Shown here: positions 1-8,543 of the stretch, piece after piece
Layout: every line of letters starts with the position of its first letter
Numbering within the stretch: position 1 is the first letter of the stretch
Source of the DNA: Dehalococcoidia bacterium
GTDB lineage: Bacteria > Chloroflexota > Dehalococcoidia > CAUJGQ01
Length of the DNA: 48,800 nt
NCBI GenBank assembly: GCA_035310145.1
Contig: DATGEL010000114.1
Location: 1-48,800 of the forward strand
Direction: 5' to 3'
Translations under genes and position numbers: made by a program
The notes under the pieces: generated by a model
What the model saw: only the letters and a program-made list of their open reading frames with translations
What the model was told of the DNA's origin: nothing
Database searches by the model: none

Positions 1-21
1 AAGTCATCGGCCCCTTCCTGC

Positions 22-60
22 GCGACCGACCGTCCTCACTACGGTCGGTCGCTCTGTTTT
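22..60 (+). terminator. Intrinsic terminator of an upstream gene
   Basis: A perfect 12-bp stem (22-33 with 41-52) closes a 7-nt loop and is followed by TCTGTTTT. The T-run lies on the plus strand, so it should end transcription of a gene that begins before the window. Positions 61-281 hold no gene that I can support. Confidence 0.75.
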
Positions 61-174
61 CCTCGTTACCCTACTGCATCGCCACGCCTCGCCTCCGTCT
101 CATCCCTGCACCGTGCTTCCACAACTTCTGGGCACACCCAATTTGCTGGCGACGGCGCACAATCGCAGTGGATG

Positions 175-183
175 TGCTAGTAT
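175..183 (+). promoter_or_regulatory. Possible extended -10 promoter for the zinc-ribbon gene
   Basis: TGC followed by TAGTAT has the form of an extended -10 element (TGn plus hexamer). No good -35 box is seen 17 nt upstream. If used, transcription would start near 190 and give a leader of about 90 nt before the ATG at 282. This rests on motif likeness only. Confidence 0.3.
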
Positions 184-281
184 TGGTTTAGCAATTCTTC
201 TTCAGCGACCCTCGGTGCTGGGTACTTCCCCGTTCCGTGCTCGATGACCGAAGCTTGCCAGAACAATGTGGAGGTCATCGG

Positions 282-647
282 ATGAATTTCGTTGACAAAA
301 CCCTCACCTGCCGCGACTGCGGCGCAGCATTTACCTTCACCGTTGGGGAACAAGAGTTCCACGCGGAGAAGGGCTTCACCAATGAGCCCGGCCGGTGTCC
401 GGACTGCCGCGCGCGGCGACGCAGCGAGCGCGACGGCTACGGCGGCGGCAGCGGCAGCGGCGGTTACGGCGGCCAGCGCGAAATGTTCTCGGCCACCTGC
501 TCCAGCTGCGGCAAGGAGGCGAAGGTGCCGTTCCAGCCGCGCGGCGACAAGCCGGTGTACTGCTCTGACTGCTTCCGCAGCCAGTCCGGCTCGTCGAGCG
601 GCGGCCGGCGCAGCGGCGGCTACAGCGACCGCGGCTCGCGCTGGTAA
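282..647 (+). CDS. Zinc-ribbon protein with CxxC-x17-CxxC motif and Gly/Arg-rich segments
   Basis: This 121-residue protein has two zinc-binding modules. The N-terminal one (about residues 8-45) has a CRDCG knuckle and a CPDC knuckle, as in the probable zinc-ribbon family. The second, near the middle, has CSSC and CSDC separated by exactly 17 residues, the CxxC-x17-CxxC signature common in Chloroflexota. A Gly/Ser/Tyr-rich linker joins them and the C-terminus is rich in Gly, Arg and Ser, resembling RGG-type nucleic-acid-binding tails. The ATG at 282 is chosen because GGAGGT lies just upstream; the frame is open earlier but lacks an SD. A role in nucleic-acid binding is inference. The gene stands alone between two terminators. 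Confidence 0.85.
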   Translation: MNFVDKTLTCRDCGAAFTFTVGEQEFHAEKGFTNEPGRCPDCRARRRSERDGYGGGSGSGGYGGQREMFSATCSSCGKEAKVPFQPRGDKPVYCSDCFRSQSGSSSGGRRSGGYSDRGSRW

Positions 648-679
648 TCAGGGCGCATCGTCCCCCAACTGAATAGCAA

Positions 680-714
680 GCAACGGCCGGCGCATCGCGC
701 CGGCCGTTGCTTTT
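680..714 (+). terminator. Intrinsic terminator after the zinc-ribbon gene
   Basis: A perfect 14-bp GC-rich stem (680-693 with 697-710) with a 3-nt loop is followed directly by TTTT. It begins 33 nt after the stop codon. Positions 715-920 hold nothing else that I can support. Confidence 0.9.
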
Positions 715-920
715 CCCGCTGGAACCGGTCCGCCAGGGAAGGCCCGAGCGGACGGCTCTCCCGGTGTGTCCTGCCGCCTATGGCGCGCGTGCGGCAGGCG
801 GCGAGCGCCATGATGTCGGCGACGAGGCCCACGACCTAGATGGCCCGGACGACGGGCGTGCGATCGTCTCCTCGGCCAAGGCCATGCATGGGCTGACGGA
901 GCAGCCCGGCAGAACGTTGC

Positions 921-1703
921 CTACAGGCAGGTGTTCGCCCCGGTCACGCTGTTCTGATTCGTGTCGTCGGCATCCCAGACGTGGAGCTGTGCTCCGCCGG
1001 TGCACGACACGCTGCCGGTAATGGTGTTGCCGCTCAGCGAGGGAGTGCTGTTGTCGATCAGCACGGCCCCACGGATACGGTTGGCTTCCACCTCGATGCG
1101 AAGGTTCGGGCTGTTGAGAACGCGCACCGTGCCGTCGATCTGGTTGGCGTGGCAGACGCCCACCGCGGCATCGTTTTCGACATCGCCAACCACGGCGCCC
1201 AACGAGCCGCCCATGTTCTCGACGGTGACATCACCGTGAACCGTCGCGCCGCAAATCGTTGGGTGGTCGAATGCACCCGCGCCGTTCAGCGTGACTCCTC
1301 CGTCGACCGTGCCGCCATGTATGTCGAGGTCGACGCCGTGCTGATCGACCACCGAACCATGAATCGTTGAGGGAGCCGCGAAATCGAAGCCATTCGTCGT
1401 ACCGCTGTCGAACTCCCCGCCGGCGTTGACGGTCACCCCTCCATTTACTGTGGAACCGAGCAAGATGAGATGCCCGTTGGTGGTGATGGTCACGCCGCCG
1501 TCGATGGTCGCCTGGCTGAGCTGGCAGACGCCGTCCACGATCAGGCCGCCGCGGACGACCGCGCCGCTGGCGGGAACGCCGGCACCGGGGCAGTGCGCCG
1601 GCGGAGCTGCCTGCACTGCGGCGCCGCTGATCAGTCCGTCGAGCAGCAGCAGCGCGGCCAGCGTGAAGCCAGAGACACCGTACACCCGAATCCAACTCCG
1701 CAT
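921..1703 (-). CDS. Secreted beta-helix-like repeat protein of unknown function
   Basis: A 260-residue exported protein. An N-terminal signal peptide is clear: Arg near the start, a hydrophobic stretch at about 11-30, and likely cleavage after AVQA (residue 32). The mature part consists of irregular repeats of about 20 residues with a core like xGGVTxxxxG (VDGGVTLNGAG, VHGDVTVENMG, IDGTVRVLN), which suggests stacked beta-strands as in right-handed beta-helix or adhesin-like proteins. Several Cys (near the N-terminus, in the middle and at the last residues) could form disulfides. The ATG at 1703 is preferred over a GTG 48 codons upstream because GGAGAAGG precedes it and the signal peptide begins there. 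No catalytic motif is recognised. It may be a surface or matrix protein. Confidence 0.7.
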   Translation of the reverse strand: MRSWIRVYGVSGFTLAALLLLDGLISGAAVQAAPPAHCPGAGVPASGAVVRGGLIVDGVCQLSQATIDGGVTITTNGHLILLGSTVNGGVTVNAGGEFDSGTTNGFDFAAPSTIHGSVVDQHGVDLDIHGGTVDGGVTLNGAGAFDHPTICGATVHGDVTVENMGGSLGAVVGDVENDAAVGVCHANQIDGTVRVLNSPNLRIEVEANRIRGAVLIDNSTPSLSGNTITGSVSCTGGAQLHVWDADDTNQNSVTGANTCL

Positions 1704-1953
1704 AATGCGCCTTCTCCGTCGCTCAGCGCATCGGCTCGTGCCCGGCGGGGCATGACCGCTGCGCAGCGTATGCAAGAAATCGCGGATCGATCGCAATGCC
1801 GCGATTCCGCAACACGAAGCCCGATACACGATGTACCAGCGTTGCACGGCTTGTCAAGCCGCGAGGCTGCGCTCACCCGTCGTCCGCTGGCTCGATGACG
1901 AAGGTCGGACCGCGCCGCCTTCCGTGCGGACGGATGGGCCGACCCCGTGCAGC

Positions 1954-2403
1954 CTACGGAGCATACTTGCGGAAGGCGAGCAGCGCCATGACGCCGAAGA
2001 CGAGGCCGACGAGGCCAACGAGCGTCAGGAAGCCGGTGACCACGCGCTCGGCTCGGCCGGTAATGCCCATATCGATGGCGATGTTGCGGATGCCGTTGAA
2101 GCCGTGAAAGAGCACAAAGGCGAGCAGCGAGACGTCGACGATCCACCACAGCCAGGTGATCGCCACGTGGTCCAGGCGGTAGGCCACGTCCTGGAAGCGG
2201 ATGAGATCGCCCCCCCGCGGCCCGCCCTTCGTCAGATCCTTGCTCAGGTTGCCGAAGTGGTTCACGGCGATGTGCACGAACATCAGCACCACCAGCACCA
2301 CGCCCGTGACGCGCTGCAGAAACCACGGCCAAAACGATCGCGACGAGCGCCTCCCCCGGAGAGAGAGTGGCCCCGCGCCCTCGCGCCGAATCACGACGGC
2401 CAT
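1954..2403 (-). CDS. sdhD: Succinate dehydrogenase membrane anchor subunit (SdhD-like)
   Basis: A 149-residue protein with three predicted membrane helices (about residues 28-48, 80-103 and 120-143). It is the second hydrophobic anchor of the downstream SDH complex and would help bind quinone and haem b. Histidines at HIAVNHFG in the first helix and FHGFNGIRN in the second are plausible haem or quinone contacts. The ATG at 2403 has GGAGG upstream. It is the last gene of the sdhABCD set, 23 nt after sdhC. Assignment rests on length, topology and context, because these anchors diverge fast. Confidence 0.85.
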   Translation of the reverse strand: MAVVIRREGAGPLSLRGRRSSRSFWPWFLQRVTGVVLVVLMFVHIAVNHFGNLSKDLTKGGPRGGDLIRFQDVAYRLDHVAITWLWWIVDVSLLAFVLFHGFNGIRNIAIDMGITGRAERVVTGFLTLVGLVGLVFGVMALLAFRKYAP

Positions 2404-2426
2404 AACCGGTCGCCTCCACGCGTGTT

Positions 2427-2822
2427 CTACAGCAGCTCGTGCGCCGCGATCAGCGAGGCCAGGAACACCGCGACGGCAAGGACGACGGCGATCCAGAAGA
2501 GCAGCTTCTGCCGGCGTATGCCCCAGCCCAGATCGAAGCCGACGATGCGCAGGCCGTTCAGCGCGTGATAGGTCACGATGCCCGCCAGGCCGGCGTCGAG
2601 GAAGACGAACACGGGCTGACCCACGAAGTGCAGCGCCGCATTGAACGCCTCTTTCGATCGCACCGATTGGCCGATCACCACGAGGTGCGTCATCAGGTAG
2701 ATCGTGAGGAAAACGCCGGTGATACGGTGAAAGATGAAGGCTACGGTGCCGGTCTCGATGGCGCCAGGCCGGAAGTGGGTTCCCGGCACACTCGGCGGAC
2801 GACGGCGGGCGATGCTGGCCAT
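2427..2822 (-). CDS. sdhC: Succinate dehydrogenase cytochrome b subunit (SdhC)
   Basis: This 131-residue protein has three membrane helices and the SdhC family signature: HRITGVFLTIYLMTHLVV in the first helix and HALNGLRIVGFDLG in the last third. The His in each is a likely haem b axial ligand by family knowledge. It anchors the flavoprotein and iron-sulfur subunits and passes electrons to quinone. The ATG at 2822 is chosen because the conserved region starts shortly after it and CCGGAG lies about 8 nt upstream; the frame stays open for 42 more codons that overlap the end of sdhB. It follows sdhB by 44 nt and precedes sdhD by 23 nt, so one operon is likely. Confidence 0.9.
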   Translation of the reverse strand: MASIARRRPPSVPGTHFRPGAIETGTVAFIFHRITGVFLTIYLMTHLVVIGQSVRSKEAFNAALHFVGQPVFVFLDAGLAGIVTYHALNGLRIVGFDLGWGIRRQKLLFWIAVVLAVAVFLASLIAAHELL

Positions 2823-2866
2823 GCGTTGCGCTCCGGAGTCAGAGTTGCGCGCGGGAGGGTCCGCGC

Positions 2867-3595
2867 TTAGCCGAACCCCAGCCGCTTGCGCACATTCATG
2901 CGCTTGAGCTGCTGGATAGCGTAGGTCGGCTCCACGCCCTTCGGGCAAACCTCGGTGCAGTTAAAGATGGTGTGGCAGCGCCAGATGCCGGCCTCGTCGC
3001 CGACGAGGTTCAACCGCTCCGTGCGGCCGTCGTCGCGCGGATCGTTGGCGAAACGGTATGCCTTCGCCAGCGCGGCCGGGCCGAGATAGTCGTCATCGGT
3101 GGCCACGATTGGACAGGAAGAGTAGCAGGCGCCGCACTGGATGCAGGCGCCGAACTGCTGCAGGTGCGTCGTGCGCTCGTCGCTCATCCGGAACTCTTTT
3201 TCCGGCAGCTCGCGCGTTGCGGCGTGGATGATGTGGGGCGAAATTGCCCGGTACTTGTCGAAGAAGGGCTTCAGATCGACGGCCAGGTCTTTGAGCACGG
3301 GCAGATTCGCCAGCGGCTCGATGCGCAACTCGCCACCGTTGTCGCCGATCACCTCGGCCACGCGCGTCATGCAGGTCAGCCGCTCGCGGTCATTGACGCG
3401 CATCGGGCAGGAGCCGCAGATGCCCTGCCGGCAGGAACGACGGAAGGTCAGCGAGCCGTCCTGAAACTCCTTGATCGCCACGAGTGTATCGAGGATCGTC
3501 GTCGCCGTCACATATTCGACGGTGAAATCCTGATGGTGGGGCTCTGCATCCCGCTGCGGATCGTAGCGCAGCACCTTCACCTGGACCTGCGCCAT
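2867..3595 (-). CDS. sdhB: Succinate dehydrogenase iron-sulfur subunit
   Basis: A 242-residue SdhB that carries electrons from FAD to quinone through three clusters. The [2Fe-2S] ligands are Cys55, Cys60, Cys63 and Cys75 (CRQGICGSC). The [4Fe-4S] motif CIQCGACYSSCP is at 151-162, and Cys207, Cys213 and Cys217 (CTEVCPKG) complete the [4Fe-4S]/[3Fe-4S] sites. Length is normal for the family. The ATG at 3595 has GGAGAG upstream. The gene lies 52 nt after sdhA and 44 nt before sdhC. It is the ordinary SdhB type, unlike the second iron-sulfur subunit at 5959-6741. Confidence 0.96.
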   Translation of the reverse strand: MAQVQVKVLRYDPQRDAEPHHQDFTVEYVTATTILDTLVAIKEFQDGSLTFRRSCRQGICGSCPMRVNDRERLTCMTRVAEVIGDNGGELRIEPLANLPVLKDLAVDLKPFFDKYRAISPHIIHAATRELPEKEFRMSDERTTHLQQFGACIQCGACYSSCPIVATDDDYLGPAALAKAYRFANDPRDDGRTERLNLVGDEAGIWRCHTIFNCTEVCPKGVEPTYAIQQLKRMNVRKRLGFG

Positions 3596-3647
3596 GGTCG
3601 AACTCTCCGTTGCGCCGGCCGTGGGCCGGCAGGCTCCGCGCCGCAGG

Positions 3648-5342
3648 TTAGTATTTGCGCTCTTCCGGCTGGTAGTGTGTCACGGTCACCGGGCCGTACG
3701 CCAGGCGCGGGCCGCCCTCGCCCAGGTAGGCGAGCGTGTGCTTCATCCAGTTTTCGTCGTCCCGCTTGTCGAAGTCGAGGCGTGAATGGGCCCCGCGGCT
3801 CTCCTTGCGCGCGATCGCGCCCAGGCAGATGATCTCGGCCTGCTCCAGCATGTTTTCGAGCTCAACTGCGCCCAGCAGATCGGTGTTAAAGATGGCGCCC
3901 TTGTCGTCGATCGGCGCCTGCTGCACGCGCTCCTGCAGCTCCTTGATCTTCTCCAGCGCCCGCTGCATGCGTTCCGGCGTGCGGAAGACGCCCATACCCT
4001 CCGCCATGGCGATGCCCTGCTCGTTGCGAATCGTCGCGAGCTTCTGGCCGCCCGTGCGACCGACGTAGCCCTTGATCCGCTCCTCTTCGCTCGTCAACCA
4101 GGAGTCGGAGAATGTCTGATAGGCGGTCGACCGCGCATACTCGGCGGCGCGCTCGGCGGCGACGCGGCCAAAGATCAGCGTGTCGAGCAGCGAGTTCGCG
4201 CCGAGCCGGTTGGCGCCGTGCACGGAGACACAGGCGCACTCGCCCGCGGCATAGAGGCCGTGGATCTCCGTTTCGGCGTAGCGGTTGGTGCGGATGCCGC
4301 CCATGGTGTAGTGCTGGCCGGGCCGCACCGGCACCGGCTCGTGCACCGGATCGATGCCGAGAAACGCCTCGCACAGCTCGCGCGTGCTCGGCAGCTTATG
4401 CATGATCTTCGCTTCGCCGAGGTGCGTAATATCGAGCAGCACGCAACCATCGATGCCTCGCCCTTCCAGCACCTCGATCGTCTCGGCGCGGGAGACAAGG
4501 TCATGCGGGCCAAGCTCCATCTTTTCCGGCGCGTAGTTGGCCATGAAACGCTCGCCCAGTGCGTTGCGCAGGTAGCCGCCCTCGCCGCGGTTCGCCTCGG
4601 TCAGCAGCACACCGTTGGACTTCAGCGTGGTCGGGTGGAACTGCACGAACTCCATATCGCCCAGCGGCGCGCCGGCCTGATAGGCCAGGGACATGCCGTC
4701 GCCGGTGCAGCTCCAGGCGTTGGTCGTGCGGCCGTGGTAGATGCGGCCGTTGCCGCCCGTCGCCATGATTACGGTCTTCGCCTGGATCACGTTCAGGCCG
4801 CCGTTGATCACGTCCCAGGCGACGACGCCCTTGCAGACGCCGTCCTCCACGATCAGCCGCGTGACGAACCACTCCTCGTACACGCTGATGCCGCGGGCGG
4901 TGAGTTGCTCGTAGAGCGTGTTCAGCAGCGCGTGACCGGTGATGTCGTGCACGAAGGCCGTGCGTGGGCGGACGGCTCCGCCGAAGGCGCGGATATCGAG
5001 ATCGCCCGCCTTGTCACGGTTGAACAGGGTGCCGGCATGCTCCAGCCAGTAGACCTCCGCCGGCGCCTCTTCGCACATGAACTCGATCGCATCCTGGTCC
5101 CCGATGTAGTCGCTGCCCTTGACCGTGTCGAAGGCGTGGTCCTCCCACCTGTCCTCCGGCGTGAGCGCCGCGTTGATCCCGCCCTCGGCCGCGCCGGAGT
5201 GGCTGCGCAGCGGGTGGACCTTGCTGAGCACGGCGACGTTGATCTTTGGGATCTCGGCCGCCCGCACCGCGGCACGCATGCCGGCGAGGCCGGCGCCGAT
5301 CACGAGGATGTCGTGCTGCAACACCCTTAACCCTCCGCTCAT
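3648..5342 (-). CDS. sdhA: Succinate dehydrogenase flavoprotein subunit
   Basis: A 564-residue flavoprotein that oxidises succinate to fumarate (or the reverse). The FAD-binding GAGLAG is at 16-21, and His48 in RSHSGAAEGG is the expected covalent FAD site. FHPTT, GGYLRN and HTLAY are family motifs of the substrate site and C-terminal domain. The ATG at 5342 overlaps the stop codon of the upstream cupin gene (ATGA), which suggests coupled translation. A GTG at 5324 has a better SD (GGAGGG just upstream) and would remove six residues, so either start is possible. It belongs to the four-gene sdhABCD set. Confidence 0.95.
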   Translation of the reverse strand: MSGGLRVLQHDILVIGAGLAGMRAAVRAAEIPKINVAVLSKVHPLRSHSGAAEGGINAALTPEDRWEDHAFDTVKGSDYIGDQDAIEFMCEEAPAEVYWLEHAGTLFNRDKAGDLDIRAFGGAVRPRTAFVHDITGHALLNTLYEQLTARGISVYEEWFVTRLIVEDGVCKGVVAWDVINGGLNVIQAKTVIMATGGNGRIYHGRTTNAWSCTGDGMSLAYQAGAPLGDMEFVQFHPTTLKSNGVLLTEANRGEGGYLRNALGERFMANYAPEKMELGPHDLVSRAETIEVLEGRGIDGCVLLDITHLGEAKIMHKLPSTRELCEAFLGIDPVHEPVPVRPGQHYTMGGIRTNRYAETEIHGLYAAGECACVSVHGANRLGANSLLDTLIFGRVAAERAAEYARSTAYQTFSDSWLTSEEERIKGYVGRTGGQKLATIRNEQGIAMAEGMGVFRTPERMQRALEKIKELQERVQQAPIDDKGAIFNTDLLGAVELENMLEQAEIICLGAIARKESRGAHSRLDFDKRDDENWMKHTLAYLGEGGPRLAYGPVTVTHYQPEERKY

Positions 5343-5848
5343 GCAGGCGTCCGTGGCCGCGCCGTACGTCTCCGGGGCCGAAGTGAACGCGGGGTCGCCT
5401 TCGCGGGCCGCATTCCGAAGCGACTCATCAGGGCGCGCTCGTCTTCGACCGACGGCGCCCGCGGACTGCGCCAGAGCGCGTCGAGCGCGGCGAAGTAGCC
5501 ATCCAGCGGCGGCGAGTGCAGCACGAGCAGCCGCGCCGCCGCGGCCGAGCGATTGCCGAACGTATGCGCCGCGTCGCCGGGCACGAGCACGAACGTCTCC
5601 GCACCCTCGGTCCGTTCCACGCCTTCCAGGATGAACGTCACCCGACCGTCCAGGACGTAATAGGCCTCGTCACAATCCACGTGGACGTGGGGCGGCGGCA
5701 TGCGCCCTCCAGGGGGAAGCGTGCGCTCCATCAGCGAGAAACGGCCGCCGGTGCTCAGCGACCCGGCCTTGAAGTGCATGACGCTGCCGCGGGCCTCATA
5801 GCGCTGCCCCTCGCCGGGGCCGAATACACGGCAGGATCGCTCCGCCAT
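5339..5848 (-). CDS. Single-domain cupin protein
   Basis: A 169-residue protein with one full cupin domain. Motif 1 is PPPHVHVDCDEAYYVLDG (two His and a Glu that normally bind a metal). Motif 2 is VPGDAAHTFGN, with the third His. The C-terminus is Arg/Pro-rich. The ATG at 5848 is chosen because GGAAAGG and GTGGAAC lie upstream and the longer open frame runs back into the previous gene. It sits 110 nt after the Sdh1-type iron-sulfur gene and overlaps sdhA by 4 nt, so it is probably translated with the second SDH set. Substrate and reaction are unknown; a link to SDH is suggested only by position. Confidence 0.8.
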   Translation of the reverse strand: MAERSCRVFGPGEGQRYEARGSVMHFKAGSLSTGGRFSLMERTLPPGGRMPPPHVHVDCDEAYYVLDGRVTFILEGVERTEGAETFVLVPGDAAHTFGNRSAAAARLLVLHSPPLDGYFAALDALWRSPRAPSVEDERALMSRFGMRPAKATPRSLRPRRRTARPRTPA

Positions 5849-5958
5849 GCCGTTCCACTGCCTTTCCGCGGCGGGATGCTGAACCGAACTCCAGTACGAA
5901 GCCGGTGGTTGCTTCGCAGCTCGCGCACGCAGAGCGTGCGCCACGGCGCTCGGCGGGC

Positions 5959-6741
5959 TTAACCTCCCGAGTCCGCACCGCCCCTGCGTCGGTGCCCGGT
6001 GACCGTGCGCAGCAGCCACACCACCGGATCGTTGAACTCGGTCACCACCCGCTCCTTCAGGGGGATGATCGCATTATCGGTAATATGAATGCCCTCCGGA
6101 CATACCTCGGTGCAGCACTTGGTGATATTGCAGTAGCCCAGCCCGGCCTTCTGCTTCAGCAGCGCCAGCCGGTCATTGGTATCGAGCGGGTGCATCTCCA
6201 GCGCCGCATAGCGCACGAACAGGCGCGGCCCCGCAAAGTTCGGTTTGTTCTCCGGATGATCGCGAATCACGTGGCACACGTTCTGGCACAGGAAACACTC
6301 GATGCACTTGTGGAACTCCTGGACCCGGTCCACTTCCTCCTGGTACATCCGCCGCGTGCCGTCCGGCTCCTTGGCCTTCGGCTTGAACGCCGGCACCGCT
6401 TTCGCCTTCTCGTAGTTGAAGGAGACGTCCGTCACCAGGTCCTTGATCGGCGGGAAGGTCTTGATCGGCGCAATCGTGATCGTTTCGCCCGGCTCGAAGA
6501 TGTCCATGCGCGTCATGCACATCAGCCGCGGCTTGCCGTTGACCTCGGCGCTGCACGAGCCGCATTTGCCGGCCTTGCAGTTCCAGCGCACGGCGAGGTC
6601 GTGCGCCTGCTCCGCCTGGATGCGATGGATCACGTCGAGCACGACCATGCCCTCGCCCACGGCCATGCGGAAATCCTGGAAGGCGCCGCCGGCCGCGTCA
6701 CCGCGCCAGACCCGCATCGTAAACTCGGCGCCGGCCGTCAT
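5959..6741 (-). CDS. Sdh1-type succinate dehydrogenase/fumarate reductase iron-sulfur subunit
   Basis: A 260-residue iron-sulfur subunit. The [2Fe-2S] Cys are 55, 60, 63 and 75 (CKAGKCGSC). CIECFLCQNVCH at 146-157 and CCTEVCPEG near 209-217 hold the remaining clusters. The ECFLCQNVCH form and the long insert before it resemble the mycobacterial Sdh1 iron-sulfur subunit rather than ordinary SdhB. The ATG at 6741 overlaps the stop of the flavoprotein gene (ATGA), so translation is coupled. It is the third gene of a three-gene set (anchor, flavoprotein, iron-sulfur). Whether it works as succinate oxidase or fumarate reductase cannot be read from sequence. Confidence 0.92.
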   Translation of the reverse strand: MTAGAEFTMRVWRGDAAGGAFQDFRMAVGEGMVVLDVIHRIQAEQAHDLAVRWNCKAGKCGSCSAEVNGKPRLMCMTRMDIFEPGETITIAPIKTFPPIKDLVTDVSFNYEKAKAVPAFKPKAKEPDGTRRMYQEEVDRVQEFHKCIECFLCQNVCHVIRDHPENKPNFAGPRLFVRYAALEMHPLDTNDRLALLKQKAGLGYCNITKCCTEVCPEGIHITDNAIIPLKERVVTEFNDPVVWLLRTVTGHRRRGGADSGG

Positions 6742-8543
6742 TGCTTCTCCTCCAGGATGGGCTTGAGATCGTCGGGAATGGCGGGCAGGGGCTCCTGGCA
6801 GATGGTCAGCGCTTCCTGCCGCTTGCGCGTCACCACGTTCACGGCGCCGAACTTCGGGTCGGGATCGGGGAAGTCGTCGCGCGTGTGCCCGCCGCGGCTC
6901 TCCTTGCGCTCGATCGCCGAGCGCGTCACTGCCTCGGCCACGGTGAGCATGGAATGCAGGTCCATCGCCAGGTGCCAGCCGGGGTTGTACTGCCGGTTCC
7001 CCTCGACGGTGACGTGCTGCAGCCGCTCGTTCAACGCCGCGATCTTCCCCAGCGCCTCCCGCATCTCCGGCTCGACGCGGATCAGACACACCAGCGCCTG
7101 CATACAGTCCTGCAGATCGCCGTGAATCGCGTACGGGTTCTCGCCGCCGGAGCGTTCGAACGGCGACAGCATCTCCTTGGCGGCGGCCGCCACATCGTCA
7201 TCGTTCACCACGGGTGCGGCGGCGAGGGCGTTCGCGTACTCGGCCGCGTACAGCCCTGCGCGGCGCCCGAACACCAGCAGATCGGAGAGCGAGTTGCCGC
7301 CCAGACGGTTGGCGCCGTGCATGCCGCCCGCAACCTCGCCGGCGGCGAACAGTCCCGGCACCGTCGAGGCGGTCGTGTCCGCATCCACACGCACGCCGCC
7401 CATCACGTAGTGGCAGGTCGGGCCGATCTCCATCGGCTCTTTGGTAATGTCGACGCCGGCCAGCTCCCTGAACTGGTGGTACATGGACGGCAGGCGCTTG
7501 CGGATGTAATCGGGGTCGCGGCGCGAAGCGATGTCAAGGTACACGCCGCCGTGCGGGCTGCCCCGGCCTGCCTTGATTTCGGCGTTAATCGCGCGCGCCA
7601 CCTCGTCGCGGGGCAGCAGGTCGGGCGTGCGGCGGTTGTTCCGCTTGTCCGCGTACCAGGCGTCGGCCTCGCGCTCGTTGTCGGCCGTCTCGGCGGCGAA
7701 GTAGGGGGTGATGTAGTTGAACATGAAGCGGACACCCTCGGAGTTCTTGAGGGTGCCGCCGTCGCCGCGCACGCCTTCGGTGACGAGGATGCCGCGCACG
7801 CTCGGCGGCCAGACCATCCCCGTCGGGTGGAACTGCACCATCTCCATATCGATCAGGTCGGCGCCGGCGTCCAGCGCCATTGCCGTGCCGTCGCCGGTGT
7901 ATTCCCACGAATTGGAGGTGATGCGCCACGCCTTGCCGATGCCGCCCGTCGCCAGCACAACCGCCTTCGACTTGAACAGCACGAAGCGTCCGCTTTCACG
8001 CCAGTAGCCGAAGGCGCCGCTGATGCGGTCACCGTCCTTCAACAGCCGCTGCATCGTGCATTCCATGAAGACGTCGAGGCCCTTGTGCACGGCGTGTTGC
8101 TGCAGGGTGCGGATCATTTCGAGGCCGGTGCGGTCGCCGACGTGCGCCAGGCGCGCGTAGCGGTGCCCGCCGAAGTCGCGCTGGAGGATGAGGCCGTCCT
8201 TGGTGCGGTCGAACAGCGCCCCCCACTCCTCCAGCTCCAGCACGCGATCGGGCGCCTCCTGCGCGTGGATCTGCGCCATGCGCCAGTTGTTCAACAGCTT
8301 GCCGCCGCGCATCGTGTCGCGCCAGTGGACCTTCCAGTTGTCCTCGGGCCAGACGTTGCCCATCGCCGCGGCGATCCCGCCCTCGGCCATGACCGTGTGC
8401 GCCTTGCCGAGCAGGGACTTGCAGATCAGCGCCGTGCGCGCGCCCTGGGCGGACGCCTCGATCGCCGCCCGCAAGCCGGCGCCGCCGGCGCCGATCACGA
8501 TCACGTCATACTCGTGCGTCTCGAACTGGTCCGCGGCAGCCAT
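6738..8543 (-). CDS. Sdh1-type succinate dehydrogenase/fumarate reductase flavoprotein subunit
   Basis: A 601-residue flavoprotein. GAGGAG at 18-23 binds the FAD dinucleotide, and His49 in KAHTVMAEGG is the expected covalent flavin site. FHPTGM and GGTLKN are the substrate-domain motifs, and ERKESRGGHTRDDFP marks the C-terminal helical domain. The protein is longer than SdhA at 3648-5342 and clearly a different subfamily, with likeness to mycobacterial Sdh1. It shares one base with the anchor gene (TGATG) and four with the iron-sulfur gene (ATGA), so the three are one translational unit. Confidence 0.94.
   Translation of the reverse strand: MAAADQFETHEYDVIVIGAGGAGLRAAIEASAQGARTALICKSLLGKAHTVMAEGGIAAAMGNVWPEDNWKVHWRDTMRGGKLLNNWRMAQIHAQEAPDRVLELEEWGALFDRTKDGLILQRDFGGHRYARLAHVGDRTGLEMIRTLQQHAVHKGLDVFMECTMQRLLKDGDRISGAFGYWRESGRFVLFKSKAVVLATGGIGKAWRITSNSWEYTGDGTAMALDAGADLIDMEMVQFHPTGMVWPPSVRGILVTEGVRGDGGTLKNSEGVRFMFNYITPYFAAETADNEREADAWYADKRNNRRTPDLLPRDEVARAINAEIKAGRGSPHGGVYLDIASRRDPDYIRKRLPSMYHQFRELAGVDITKEPMEIGPTCHYVMGGVRVDADTTASTVPGLFAAGEVAGGMHGANRLGGNSLSDLLVFGRRAGLYAAEYANALAAAPVVNDDDVAAAAKEMLSPFERSGGENPYAIHGDLQDCMQALVCLIRVEPEMREALGKIAALNERLQHVTVEGNRQYNPGWHLAMDLHSMLTVAEAVTRSAIERKESRGGHTRDDFPDPDPKFGAVNVVTRKRQEALTICQEPLPAIPDDLKPILEEKQ

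Noticed and set aside
1903-1944. Terminator after sdhD
   Set aside because: GGTCGG and CCGACC can pair, but the 6-bp stem spans a 30-nt loop and has no T-run, so it is too weak to list.
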